Below the pieces are notes generated by a model that had not been told where the DNA came from, did not search any database, and saw only the letters and a program-made list of their open reading frames with translations. A DNA stretch of 64,000 nucleotides from the NCBI GenBank assembly GCA_905147135.1, contig LR990042.1, forward strand, positions 13,693,545 through 13,757,544, given 5' to 3'. The position numbers were made by a program, and so were the translations under genes. How positions within the stretch are numbered: position 1 is the stretch's first letter; every line of letters starts with the position of its first letter. This stretch comes from Blastobasis lacticolella. Lineage: Eukaryota; Arthropoda; Insecta; Lepidoptera; Blastobasidae. Below are positions 32,925 to 44,024 of this stretch, piece after piece.

Positions 32925-33120
32925 AATGTGTGGTAAAAACCGCGATAGTTCAAAACATTATGTTATACGGTAGCAAATTTTCTAGTCTCTTTGATTGTAA
33001 TATAAATTGACCATAAATATCGTGAACTTCATTAGAGCATCGGTGGGGGGTCGGACTTGTAAGCGGAATGTTTTAAAAATCCGTTATTATTATGAAATAT
33101 CATTTTTGAAAATAAATAAC

Positions 33121-33232
33121 ATGTCTTCACTAATGTATTTACATAACTCAGAAAAAGACATTGATACATTGCAGCACTGGGGATCGAACTTGATATCTCT
33201 CGTTTACGGACCCCTTTAGGCCACCGATGCTT
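33121..33232 (-). repeat. SINE family A, degenerate 5' half
   Basis: 'taatgtatttacataactca', 'ggggatcgaacttgatatct' and 'gtttacggacccctttaggc' line up with the reverse complement of the family A head and first body block. The internal promoter boxes are mutated. Confidence 0.75.
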
Positions 33233-33519
33233 TTAATGCCTGTACGTGGTAGGTACTCATAAATAACCTATTCAGTCGATGGATCTGGCGTCACCGGTAG
33301 AAGATTTAAAAAGTAGGCCTAAGCTACGAAACTCCCATTTATAGTGAAAGGTATGAAGAATTCGGATGAATTTACCGCCGGGTGTGCGTTCCGGAACTCC
33401 GGATATATTGGACGCTTATTGGATTACGCGTAGATTACGTTACGTCCAGGCGCAAGCATTTCTTGTTGAAATGGGTATTTTCACGTGTCTCCTTCCTTGC
33501 TTACTTATTATTATGAACT

Positions 33520-33725
33520 AGCGACCCGCCCTGGCTTCGCATGGGAATTCTCGGCTTTTATTTACTATAATATACCATGTGTAATACATGAAACCTTGAA
33601 GAAGAAATTCTCTAACTGATGGTGGAAACTGCGTAAAATTTTATTTCGTGGTTTAGGAGGAGATAGCTGATATAAATACAGACAGACAGACGCGGAAAGC
33701 GACTTTAATTATACGATGTATAGAT
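33520..33725 (+). repeat. Dispersed repeat starting ACTAGCGACCCGCC
   Basis: Head 'gaactagcgacccgccctgg' with 'cttcgcatggg' and tail 'gcggaaagcgactttaatta', 'gatgtatagat'. Related copies are at 53765-53875 and 59005-59212. The unit is roughly 200 bp, non-coding, and a common lepidopteran repeat type whose class I cannot fix from sequence alone. Confidence 0.6.
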
Positions 33726-33876
33726 GCGAAAGGATTTACTAATTCGCGGCAACCGATTGACATTTCGCATAGAAGTAGTGCATGGCCGGAGAGTAATATG
33801 GCTACATGGCAATATAGGCTACATTAACAAAAGTCTATGCGAAAGTCGTTGAAATAAATAAGGTCATTCGGCTATT

Positions 33877-33965
33877 CATCATCATCAACAGCCCATTGAC
33901 AACTGCCCTCCGCTGCTTAACTTGAACCTCCTCCGTGCCCATAATTTCCACGCTTGAAAATAATA
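33877..33965 (-). repeat. LINE 3' end with GAT-repeat tail
   Basis: 'catcatcatcaacagcccat' on the plus strand is the reverse complement of '...gggctgttgatgatgatg', the 3' end type seen at 26540-26665. Confidence 0.55.
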
Positions 33966-33969
33966 TACT

Positions 33970-35720
33970 TAACCAAAACTATTATTTGAAATAACGTAAA
34001 GAGGCGCTGGAAAGGGAACTCCTTTGAAGGACACTTTAATGAAAGGTCAAGGGTATCCCAAACCGATTAGCCTGTACCTACCGTAGCAAGTTGAACAATG
34101 TCGTCTCAACCTAACCCTACGGGAACCGCTAGTAGGATAACTTTATGTATGCATATATATGCGTTACAAAGTAGATAGTACCTGTCTCCGTAATGAAATT
34201 CAAGCGAGGTAAACACCCGCTGTTCTATTGTTGTCCTGTGTCGGTAAAGCGGTCCATTACGCTGGTATCCTAGTGGATATCTGGGATCTACAGGCGAGAG
34301 CCGTCGGAATCTCAATACGCCGGTGCGATCGGGATCGCACTCACGTATCACCGGTTTTTATTACTCGCTACCGAATTGGAAGCAAAGCTGCGACGTTCAA
34401 TTATGTTTTATGAAGATTTAACTCCATTCACGTTAACCTTGACGAGCCAACGACGGCGGGGACGCGAAAAATTCTCATTACCATACCATAATATTTGGTG
34501 GGTCGACGGGCGCCCCCTAACCTACATACTTGTATATTAAAGTAGTACAGCTACGCCGTAAACTGCGCGTCGGCTGCCGCGCGCGTAATCTAACGTATTG
34601 GTAAACAAACATTGGAAAAATGTTTTCCCACTGTCCAACGATGCATGTTCAATGTTGCTTAGACATTGAATCATTTTTTCTGTAAACATCAATTTATCGA
34701 CATGCTTTTTGTGATATACTTAGTGAAACATTGTTTGACGTAAAATTCTATTTAAATGTAGGTACTCGAAACTACCTACATTGAGGGGCATATCGCTTTA
34801 ACTTTGATCAATTGATACCGGAAATTGGATTTAGCGATAAATTTCGACCGCGTAGGCCTTTCTAAAAACCCAAATGAAAATGTAATAAATAAATTACTTA
34901 TTAGACAGGTAGGTAGACATTAGACATATTATCTATACATTAACGTACTGCCAAAATGTACTTAGCTTTTGCTAGGGAGTTCGTTGGGACATAGCCGTTT
35001 CATAACGATTTATTAGTCAGTGAAAACTAAGTACAAAAGCAAATTAGGGTAGGTTAGGGTTTAGGTATAAATTCGCATAATTGCCTTATACTCCTCTCCC
35101 ATAAAGTAGTGGCACATCAACTATACTAAACGTAAATACAATCATGGCCGATCGGGCTAATTGACTCTTGCTTGGTTAGTTTAATATGGGGAGATAAGGG
35201 CGAGGCTGCGTAAGTAATGCGTTTAATACAGGAGTTTTCAACCTAATGGCCGTTCTTTGTATCCCTTGTTCGGCAGATTTACGAGGTGCTAACCCACAAG
35301 CGTCCTATATCACGAACATTTGCCCAGCTTATAGCCACTGGCATATAATGTACTCCTATTTATAGTGCCGGCAGTAAAAACGAATTTTATTCCGTGCAAC
35401 AGAAGTATTGGATTGGTGCACGCGTTGTTTATCTTTCACTGTGAATGCAGATGAACCCTTATTCATATTATTTATATTCATTTATTCGTAGTAATAATCA
35501 TACATCGTCATTCAAAATAGTTTCATGAATAGAATTACTAATAATTAATGTCAATGCTAAAACACAATTAATTCAATAGCACATTTATTAATTAACAGTG
35601 TTTTTGGGCTTTACTAATGGAGATTAATGTTTAGTAACTAAGTAATGGGAGTTGTTTTAGGGTTAAACTATGATTCAATTCCATGAACTAACGAACCCCG
35701 ACGTTTATGTAATACGACAG
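33970..35720. other. No recognisable gene
   Basis: Non-coding. Overlapping short frames around 34106-34413 occur on opposite strands and have no domain features. Confidence 0.4.
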
Positions 35721-35724
35721 TCAA

Positions 35725-35815
35725 CCCGACAAGCTGGCCACCTGATGAAAAGTAGTCTCCGCTACCTATGGACATCAGCAACACTAGGCATGTAATCTAT
35801 CTATCTATCTGGTGT
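35725..35815 (-). repeat. LINE 3'-end fragment plus CTAT microsatellite
   Basis: 'gacaagctggccacctgatg' and 'gctacctatggacatcagc' match the reverse-complement Jockey-like 3' UTR. A (CTAT)n run follows at about 35797-35813. Confidence 0.6.
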
Positions 35816-35859
35816 GTGTCTATACGCCTATAAAAGTAATTAATCAGAGAATGCTGATT

Positions 35860-36000
35860 TAATCAGCGTCGCAGCCTCGGCTGTGGCAATATGCTGAGCT
35901 GGGACCGTTTCGGCATTTTGTTACTCAGTGTACCTATATAATGTAACTAAAAAATGTACCTAAATGTCGAATAAATGATTATTCTATTCTATTCTATTAC
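35860..36000 (+). repeat. Probable LINE 3' end with ATTCT tail
   Basis: 'cgaataaatgattattctat' followed by repeated TTCTA units (to about 35998) is a typical retroposon end. The upstream 140 bases look like 3' UTR; no coding part was recognised. Confidence 0.5.
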
Positions 36001-36004
36001 ATCC

Positions 36005-37000
36005 AGGTACCAGAATGACAACGCAGCCATCCTTTTTAGTGGACTCGTATGAAACATATAATTTTATAAAACCAGCGTTATTACAAGCATGAGGTACGTT
36101 ATTTTAGTCCTCACAGAGACAACGCACATAGCGGTTCTGCAGTTTTGTTACATGAGTAGCATAAAAGTTTGTAACTGTGTTGTATAAAAAAAGCTAATGA
36201 CGAAATGTAACACAATCTTCGAAACGAGATACTAATGCCGAAGTAGGTAATAAATATGGAACATGGTTCCCCCAAGGATTCCGACCTCCACTCGTAAGCC
36301 ACGATCTACGGCCAAAATGAAGGCCCCACTTGCGTAACTTACGCCGGGAATTCGCTCCTTGCTTATTAGAAGATTCCTAACTACAAATCAAAGGGCCTCT
36401 CACTCACTATTTCGTACAAAATTTTGCTCCAAAATAAACCAAATTTACAATCTCTCCAAGCCTTCAATTTTAATATTTTAGTAGCCTTATATACGTCGTA
36501 AATGTAATGGCACCCATTTATATAAAATATAATTTTATAGCACCATTACAGGAACAAACGTCGGGCAATCATCCGGAGTAGTAACGTGTCTTGCAAATGG
36601 ATGAAATATACGGACATGAATGTCTTGGCATTGCATAAATATTATGGCTTATTTGATTTTGTGGCATCCATACCTCCATAGCTAGGTATGTTTTTCCATA
36701 TGAGACCAAGGAGGTAGGTAACGAAGTTGCATTACATGTGAGCTCCCTCGAGGCTCAGTTAGTGCTCGGGCACATTCGCAACCCTCTCCATACTTAGGAT
36801 TCGCAAACAAGTTTATTAGCTGTTTGCCATTGATATTACTACGGCGATGTCGTCAACGAACGGCTTTTATATTGAATACGCAAGTATCCCTCAAATGATT
36901 CTAGAGAATTTGTTTGAGATATGGTATAGTTAGGTATTAAAACACAGTCTACGAGGTTCTGTAATCATAATGTTTTAAACTATTGCGGTTATTATTACAC
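36005..37000. other. No recognisable gene
   Basis: AT-rich non-coding DNA; a 63-codon minus-strand frame at 36111-36302 has no recognisable features. Confidence 0.4.
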
Positions 37001-37003
37001 ATT

Positions 37004-37136
37004 TTAAGGATATGTTCCGGATTTCCTACCGCGTACCTTTGTTGACGAGTAGCCCGATATTTCATGCAACTGCGTCGAAATATCGGGCTACTCGTCAACA
37101 AAGGCTCGCGGTAGGAAACCCGGAACATACCCTTAA
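37004..37136. mobile_element. Near-perfect foldback MITE bounded by TTAA
   Basis: Two arms of about 58 bp pair almost perfectly around a 13-base centre ('atgcaactgcgtc'). The left arm starts TTAAGGATATGTTCCGG; the right ends CCGGAACATACCCTTAA. The stem contains GACGAGTAGCCCGATATTTC. TTAA on both sides suits piggyBac-type target duplication, but it could also be part of the inverted repeat. Members of the family lie at 32768-32924 and 27220-27290. Confidence 0.88.
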
Positions 37137-37489
37137 AAATCTGTAATCATATGTCAAAATGTGCTTTTATTTTATATTTTTCAGTATTGTAGCCGAGGTA
37201 TACAGGCTATATCCCTTTCATTATTTATTGTAAAAAGAAAATAAAGCGTCTTCACGTAGTTACTATACATCTTTTAAACTTGGTGGACGAATTTAGTAAT
37301 TTTCGCGTTGTCATAAAATATTTATTGATAGAAATTCCTTATTGATTAAACGCGATCGCGCGGGAGTTATCGCCGATTTGGTCTTTTCTTGACAGACAAT
37401 GGGTAACTCACCTTTGTGATTTTTTAATTATAACGAGACCCCTGCGTCGTTATGAAAGGAATTTTCTTAACTGGTTATTATATCTACAC

Positions 37490-38560
37490 TATTATTAGGC
37501 AAGATTCGAATGCTCTTTGCAGTTTTTGCTAAAGAGTCCGGTACAGGCAACAACCGGTTAGTATGCCTGATACCATACGTATGACATCCGTCAATATACG
37601 AATACTCGTTGAGGTCTTCCCTAACGTATGTGGCTACCTGAAAAATCAGAAGACCATAGAGATACTAAATAATTGAGATATTCCAAAAACGTGGCTTGGC
37701 ATGTTCGTCATACGGCACTAGAGCAATCACTCGGACCGCACGCTTCTGCATCCTAAACACTCGCTCCCAATCTGCCGCATGGCCCCGCAGCTCAACGCCG
37801 TATTGGAGAATGTTTTGATGAACTCATTATTTCGGAAAAGTTGACCTAAGAATATGCAAAACACGCCCTTTCAATCTTTCCACAGAGCTTATTAATTAGT
37901 AATTATTAGTAATTAGTAATTATTTTATTTATCAACTTTAAATATTAAAGTACGTAGTAATTACTATGGCAACATCATCAGCTAACATAAAAATGTCTGG
38001 TAAATCATTGAGAAGCAGCGAGAAGTCAAATTGGGCAGTGACGATCCCTGAGGAAGGTCTCTGTCCGCAGACAATCCTTCCATACAAAGTTCGCCGCCCC
38101 TCGCAACAACGTACCTACTGTTCTAGATTTCGTAAATTGAGTCAGTACGGAAAGCGTTGGCCCGTCTATCCCATAGAATTTAAGTTTCGTCGAACGCCTT
38201 AGAGAAGTCGCAGCACAGCAACGTCACTTTTTTATGGAATGGCCAGCGCGGTAAGTGAACTGCTGATCCGACAACGCCTGCTTATTGTCAACGAAACGAT
38301 TAAGTCTAGACGTTTATCCATTTCAAAGATTTTTGCGATGGCTGGGAAAACTGATATAGGCCGATAGCTTTGATTTCCTTTAAGGCACCAGGGTATTTTC
38401 TTTCTCGTATACAGCAGTTAAACAATGTCGTCAGGACTGGCGATATTTGCTCGGCTATTAGAACCAAAGTTTCAATCGAAACCCTATAAATATCTCGCGT
38501 CGGTTTCCTAGCGACACGTTTATTTATGACCGCATAGAGCTCGTAAGGAGTGAAGCCTAT
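37490..38560 (-). pseudogene. Non-LTR retrotransposon reverse transcriptase, decayed
   Basis: On the minus strand, running leftward: VLTTLFNCCIRERKYPGALK near 38400, FSKAFDE near 38195, a DLPQGSSLP block near 38050, and the catalytic LADDV equivalent near 37970-37985. An AT-rich insertion follows, then LQYGVELRGHAADWERVFRM and KRAVRVIALVPYDEHAK near 37680-37800. These are successive reverse transcriptase motifs in the correct order. Multiple stops and frameshifts make it inactive. The C-terminal 'LQYGVEL-G--ADW---F-MQKRAVR' block belongs to the CR1/Jockey group; the clade is uncertain. Confidence 0.82.
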
Positions 38561-38574
38561 CAGACGGAAAGAGA

Positions 38575-38945
38575 AAAAAAGAAGAAAGAAAGAAAACACA
38601 TTTATTACACATAGCACACCACGACACAATAACAGTTACAGTAAGAGTGTTTAATTATTAACGTTACAAAGGAAACATTAATAATTAATTAAACATCTGA
38701 AACAATGCGTATAATTATATTGCTGGTTTTTTTTTCTCCATTTCTTTGACGTGTATTAATTAACCTCATTGTGGATGCGTAGCTTCCCATGCCACTGTAG
38801 GTACCGGCTGCGGCCAGCGTAAGTAGTACCCACTGAGCATATGCTGTGAGGCGCAAGAAGCGACTCACAGCGCTGGTATTCTGTGGGCCCCAAGAACGAA
38901 CCGCTTTTTGGCGTGCCTCAGCCAACGTCGAGGTCGCGCGCGGCG
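38575..38945 (-). repeat. LINE 3' end with GAAA-rich tail
   Basis: The plus strand begins with 'aagaagaaagaaagaaaaca' and 'catttattacacatagc', the reverse complement of a retroposon tail. About 300 bases later comes 'agcgctggtattctgtgggc', a string I associate with lepidopteran LINE 3' regions. A similar tail is at 46375-46440. Confidence 0.5.
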
Positions 38946-38949
38946 TGTG

Positions 38950-39855
38950 AGCCCGCGAGGCACCACACCGAGCAGAGGACCAGATAAACTGCTCGTTGCA
39001 TATCCCTCTTCATTTACATTTTTAATAACATACGTTAAATCGACATCAACTGTTTACTTTTTAGATGATTCAATATTGACAACGCGCCACATAGGTTTCA
39101 CAACATAATTACTTTCATTAGTAATGTTAGCCAAATACATGGTTCGTTACAATTTATTGTACATGTTTCATGTCATGTATCTAACTTAATTTTAATTTCA
39201 TTATGAGGCGGAAATTTTAATAATGTACTGTGCAAATAAAATATTTTTTTATCCCTCCGAGAGATGTCGGTGCCGCGGCTCTTGACTTTATTGCATCTCA
39301 ACAGCATAAGTAATAAACCCTACCAAATAATATAAGCCACGCCGCCGGCTGCACCGCACACTAAACATTACACTTGACGTTTACGGCCCTCCCATAAGGC
39401 TGCCCCGAACGCAATTTAACGATTGACGCGACAAAAATTGAAGGGAACGTTGGCCCAATTCCGGGGTACCGAATAAGGGAATTCCTTTGTTATAAAGTGT
39501 TTATTTTTCGGGGCTTCATTACGTAGCTGAGCGCATCAACTTTGTTTATAAAGATTTTCCCCGACGGGAAGCGATTATTACGCCGCGTCGGAAATGTGTC
39601 TTTATCTTTGGTTTGAGTGACAATACAAAAATAGTAGCTTTAAAAACAATGTCTGCTGAATTTGGTAGGTCGTCTTCACCTGGCAGGCCGTTGGCTTTGG
39701 CTCCGTTAACAAGGGGACTAATCTCTCAGCTCTGTAAAAGGATTTAGATAACAAGCGATACAGGTCACCCGCAGGTTCTCTTGCGTAAATTTTGTCGTGC
39801 TTATGATCATGTTGCGGTTATCAAATGATAACGATGGATTCATCTCGCAGCTTTG
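38950..39855. other. No recognisable gene
   Basis: Non-coding spacer without supported features. Confidence 0.4.
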
Positions 39856-39859
39856 TTTA

Positions 39860-39960
39860 GGTTTAGTATCTTTACACCGGCCTTTGTGGAGATGTTTAGG
39901 AGAGTGCTTTGCCCAGCAGTAAGCGTATAACGGATGTTATGAAGATGATGATGATGATAA
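39860..39960 (+). repeat. LINE 3' end with GAT repeats
   Basis: 'ccggcctttgtggagatg' and 'gcccagcagtaagcgta' are followed by a GATGATGATGAT tail. Same 3' end type as 53560-53665 ('ccggcctttgtggagatctc', 'ccagcagtgggcgtctttt'). Confidence 0.7.
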
Positions 39961-39964
39961 GATA

Positions 39965-42100
39965 ACCAAAGTAGTATAGATCGAATATCAGAAGTTATAA
40001 AAAGAAAATGTTCTCACTATAAAAAACTGCAAAGCGCTCAGAAAATATTCATAAACTTCTACAGTAAACATATTACCGCCTTTATTACAATATTACCACG
40101 ATTAGTTAACATTATATCTGTAATCAACAAACCTATTACGATCAAAATTATTAATCAACTGAAATTTATGAATAGATGAAAATAATCGAATTTCTCTTGC
40201 TTGTCATGAAATATGTTTGATGTATAGACAAAGCAGACGCTTGGCATTCTGCCCGATAGAAATAACCATAAAGATATCTCACCGCAAAAGTGATAGCAAC
40301 ATGTCATCGGTTCCAATGAGCGTGAGTATTTTTAATATTTGCAAAATAGCTAGTGACCTAGTCTTGACATTTAATGGAATTCCTGGGTCGGCTTTACAAC
40401 TTCCGCCTATACATTAGTTAAAGTCCAAACACCGCCAACATGTAGGTACACTTTATTACCCACCGAGCACATATCCAGTTATTACCAAAGATTTCAGGAA
40501 GCAGATGTGGGTGACATTTCAAGGATAGCTGAAGCGATTTCGCGCAGACTTGATAATAAGTAGCCTAAGCGCATACTTGGGTTTCTAGGCAGTGGCTTAC
40601 GAGTATGTAAATAAGACATTAATTTTATAAATTTCTTGATCCTATTCCGCATTTCACTTACACATCATTTTGGAGAGAAATGAACTGTAATGTTTTATAT
40701 ATTCTAAGAAACCCGCTTTTTATTAACATTTTCAGATTTGATTTCTTAAAGTGAAAAGAAACTCTGTCAGTCCGATTAACTGCTGTCTCTCTGTGCAATT
40801 GTGTTAACTCTAGACATTGACGTTGGCAAAATTATCGTCCAGTAACTATGGAAGCCATAATTTTAAAAGAAGAAGAAGAACTGTAATTTTTAGCACATTT
40901 AGTTAAAAACTTTAGCGCGCAATTTACGTGAATGTTTCAATAACAAACGCTCACTACTGCAATAGTCGTAAAATAGTTCTTCCAAAGTTTATTTGCATTT
41001 AACACTTCGTAGTTAAAGTACTTGCACAGATGTAATCGTAAAATTGAACTCTTTTTCTTCTCTTTTTAGGAGCAGACGAATTTCTTTTAAAATTTTATTC
41101 AAACGATATGACGATTTGACGAATGACGAGATAAGAAAGTAAATATCATGTTCACAAAAGGAAACCTTACCATCTTCAGAAACTTCAATGCTTATCTAAG
41201 TTTATCGTCGCGGCGACCAACAAAAGCTGTCTGTGAATTCTGATACTTTTGCTCAAAATGCAACAGGTCCAAAATACGTGCGACCTCTCTTAATTCTAAA
41301 GGACCCGCACCGCTGGCTCAATGTTTAAATATATCGCACCATAAAAATAGATTCGTTATTTCCGTCAGCAGCGATCAATCATAGATTTAAAAAAATACGA
41401 ATTCATTGGCAAATCCAGTGCGGGACGATCTTTTCAAGTGTAAGTACTGAAAGGTCATCTAATGCGTTGCTGTTCCGTGTTCAGTGGCCTGGGGTTGGTA
41501 CTCATTAGAGCGGCGCTCACGCACGTACTGGGAATAAATGTCACATTGATCCCTATTTAAAATTTCAAACTGATATTTATACAGGCCTTAGTTTCAGAAA
41601 GGTCAAGTCGTAGGTAGTGTTCACACCACTTGAACTAATAAGGACCTGCCATTCGTTGAGGCCATCGTAGTTTAAAATGGCTCCGTATCCTGTTTAAACT
41701 TTATAAGATTTTCAAAGTCTTGCCTCAAGTGCCTGCTTATACTTATGTTAAGTAGAATCATTAATTTGTTGTAACTTGATAAAAGTTCCAGAAACTTTTA
41801 ACGAACGTTGATTTTTAATAATTAATTAACAGTGTTTTACATTCTCGTTTTTGTTCCGGATGCCAAGTCATGTCCTCGGGCCTGGGTGTGAAGACTAAGT
41901 GGCTCTTTGGGTCCGCCGCAGCTTCAGATCCAGGCGAAACAGGAATTGCAGCGATGGGAATGAGTGACGAAGCTTTGAAAACCCAACGTCGAAGTTGTTG
42001 CAAATAGTTTCTAATTCATTGCCAATACATAAAATTTCCACTCAGGCTAAACTGGTGTGTTAAACATTGTATTATTATGAATAACAACACATTACGGCCT
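39965..42100. other. No recognisable gene
   Basis: AT-rich non-coding DNA, with only short frames lacking domain or splice support. Confidence 0.45.
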
Positions 42101-42330
42101 CAAGTATGACTGCTTTGAAGCTTGCCGGCGAAACACGAGGGAGCCGGGCACGTTCGCGCGTGCGTGGCGCGCTTGCTTCTTCGTGTATAGTGTTCACAGT
42201 GTTCATTCAATACCGTGTTCGTGTTCACGGCAGAACATGTTTGGTGTTCAGTAGAGCGGGAGTGACGCAATTAGGCACGGCACGTACGGGGCTCTACCGC
42301 CTTCCGTTAGTTAGCGGAGCCAAATAATTT
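42100..42330 (+). promoter_or_regulatory. GC-rich, CpG-containing patch; weak promoter or 5' UTR candidate
   Basis: The stretch around 'gggcacgttcgcgcgtgcgt' to 'gcacggcacgtacggggctc' is markedly richer in GC and CpG than its flanks. It includes TTCATTC and TTCAGT strings that could serve as initiators. No TATA box at a fixed distance and no downstream coding exon were recognised, so this is only a suggestion. Confidence 0.2.
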
Positions 42331-43005
42331 ATCTTCTACTTAATTTAGCCAAATTTGGAACTTTACCGAGTCACCGTGAACCTTAAAATAGACGAGTTCC
42401 GCGGAGTGGCTCGGGTGTGGCCTGATTTAATTGATCGGTTTTCGTTAATTTGCATGAGTCTCCAAAAATTCGATCAACCCGTCTGCTAAGTCAAGCGTGC
42501 AGATTTAAACCTATTACAGCTGAGCCTCAAATCCAGCAGTTGGTAATAAACAACATTTGATAAATTTACAAATGAAAATGTTAAGCGAATTGGATTAGCT
42601 GTTCTAGTTTACTCTTGTAGCTCCGGTGTAGATTACAGACTCCACGTGAGTCATATTCGCACTTGTAGATTTTTTCTTCATGTTATGGTGCCATTTCTTA
42701 TTGCAATAAGATAACACCATATCGTGCTTGGGCTCTTTAGAATGGTATTGATGAGTGGTATTGGTACCGCGTGATAAAAGCTTGATATGTAAAAAATATT
42801 TCATTTGAGAAATAATTAATAGAAAATCCACGTCACCGTGTACACTATTAGAACGTATTTTATTCGGTTTCACTCTCAGCTGCCCTTCGCCAAGTGTTAG
42901 TGGTACTCGTCAAAATATGCTAGATGCATGCAACAGTCAATAGACAGATTTTGATGTAGGTTTCTTAGCCTGGATACTGAAAGAGGAAAAGGTCTTGGTA
43001 ATTGT

Positions 43006-43266
43006 CATCATCATCATCACAGCCCGTAACAGTCCACTGCAGGACTTTGGGCCTCTCCCACGAAAGGGGAGGTGATTGCCATAATCTCCACGCTTGGCAG
43101 GCGGGTTGGAGATAGCAGTGTTTAAATATAACAATGGAAAATGCTGCTGCCCATTATCCAGACTACGGAGACCCTTGATCTTTTGCCTCGAAAACATTAG
43201 TCGCCTTGTACGACACCCATGAGCGTAAGGGGTTGGTGCTATTCTACTCTGCCGGTCACCACACGG
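43006..43266 (-). repeat. SINE family B with 12 bp target duplication
   Basis: The plus strand starts with (CATCAT)n and 'cacagcccgtaacagtccac'. It continues 'gactttgggcctctccca', 'cttggcaggcgggttggag' and 'ccttgtacgacacccatgag', and ends 'gccggtcaccacacgg'. CTTGGTAATTGT occurs at both borders (42994-43005 and 43267-43278). The element is on the minus strand with a GAT-repeat tail. Confidence 0.92.
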
Positions 43267-43287
43267 CTTGGTAATTGTATGAAAAGT

Positions 43288-43653
43288 AATAAATAAAAAA
43301 TAATCATCTTAGCATTAATGTCCCGGTTGTGCTCTCGAGGACGAGGGCCCGGGGTCCGCCTTGACCATGATCCAGGATTTGGCGATCAGGTAATTACAGT
43401 AGAGCGACTACCATCTGACCTCCGAGACCCTGCTACCAGGGGATCCTGACCAGATTGGATCATGGTTACAAATTCAGTTGCCTGAATTTGCAGGTCATCA
43501 CGATGTTTTCCCTCACCGGAAGAGCATCGATTAGTGTTCAACTAATGTACATAACTCAGAAAATAGTCATTGGTACATGGCCGCAGCGGGATTCGAACCC
43601 GGTACCTCTCACTTACGAGATGGATACTCAACCGCCCGGCTACCGACGCTCTG
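43288..43653 (-). repeat. SINE family A, full length, with 14 bp target duplication
   Basis: Complete element in reverse: tail 'taatcatcttagcattaatg' at the left, body, then box B ('gggattcgaacccggta') and box A at the right. ATTGTATGAAAAGT flanks it exactly (43274-43287 and 43654-43667). The intact head boxes and target duplication make it one of the youngest-looking family A copies here. Confidence 0.93.
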
Positions 43654-43683
43654 ATTGTATGAAAAGTGTGACAGGAAATTCGG

Positions 43684-44020
43684 ATGGCATTCATCAAACT
43701 GGAGGATGGCATCTGGAGGATCCGAAAGAATAGGGAGATAGAGGAGCCAATGCACGAGCCTAATTGGTATCCCCGGGGAGAACAAGGCCGGGATACTGCG
43801 GCTCAGCCATGTAGAGAGGATGAAAGAGGATTGCGTTGCAAAGAGAGGCTACTCTGTACGTCCGAATGGGAAACGTTCAGTTGGACGTCCTAGATACCTG
43901 GCTGGATGAAGTGGTGAAGGATCAGTTCGAGCTTCAGATGTCGGTATGTGATGGCAAGGAATCCGTCCAGTAATGCCATGAGTGCCAAGATCCTCTTTAC
44001 GTCGCTGAGCTAGCGTAGTA
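43684..44020 (+). pseudogene. RTE-like LINE C-terminus
   Basis: WRIRKNREIEE in one frame is followed, with shifts, by MKEDCVAKRGYSVRPNGKRS, VGRPR and a LDEVVKD-like string. This is the end of an RTE-type protein: an arginine-rich segment, then GRP-R and W-DEV-KD. It differs from the 24 kb and 57 kb RTE subfamily. Stops and frameshifts are present. The two SINEs at 43006-43653 sit at its left edge. Confidence 0.7.
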
Positions 44021-44024
44021 AGTT

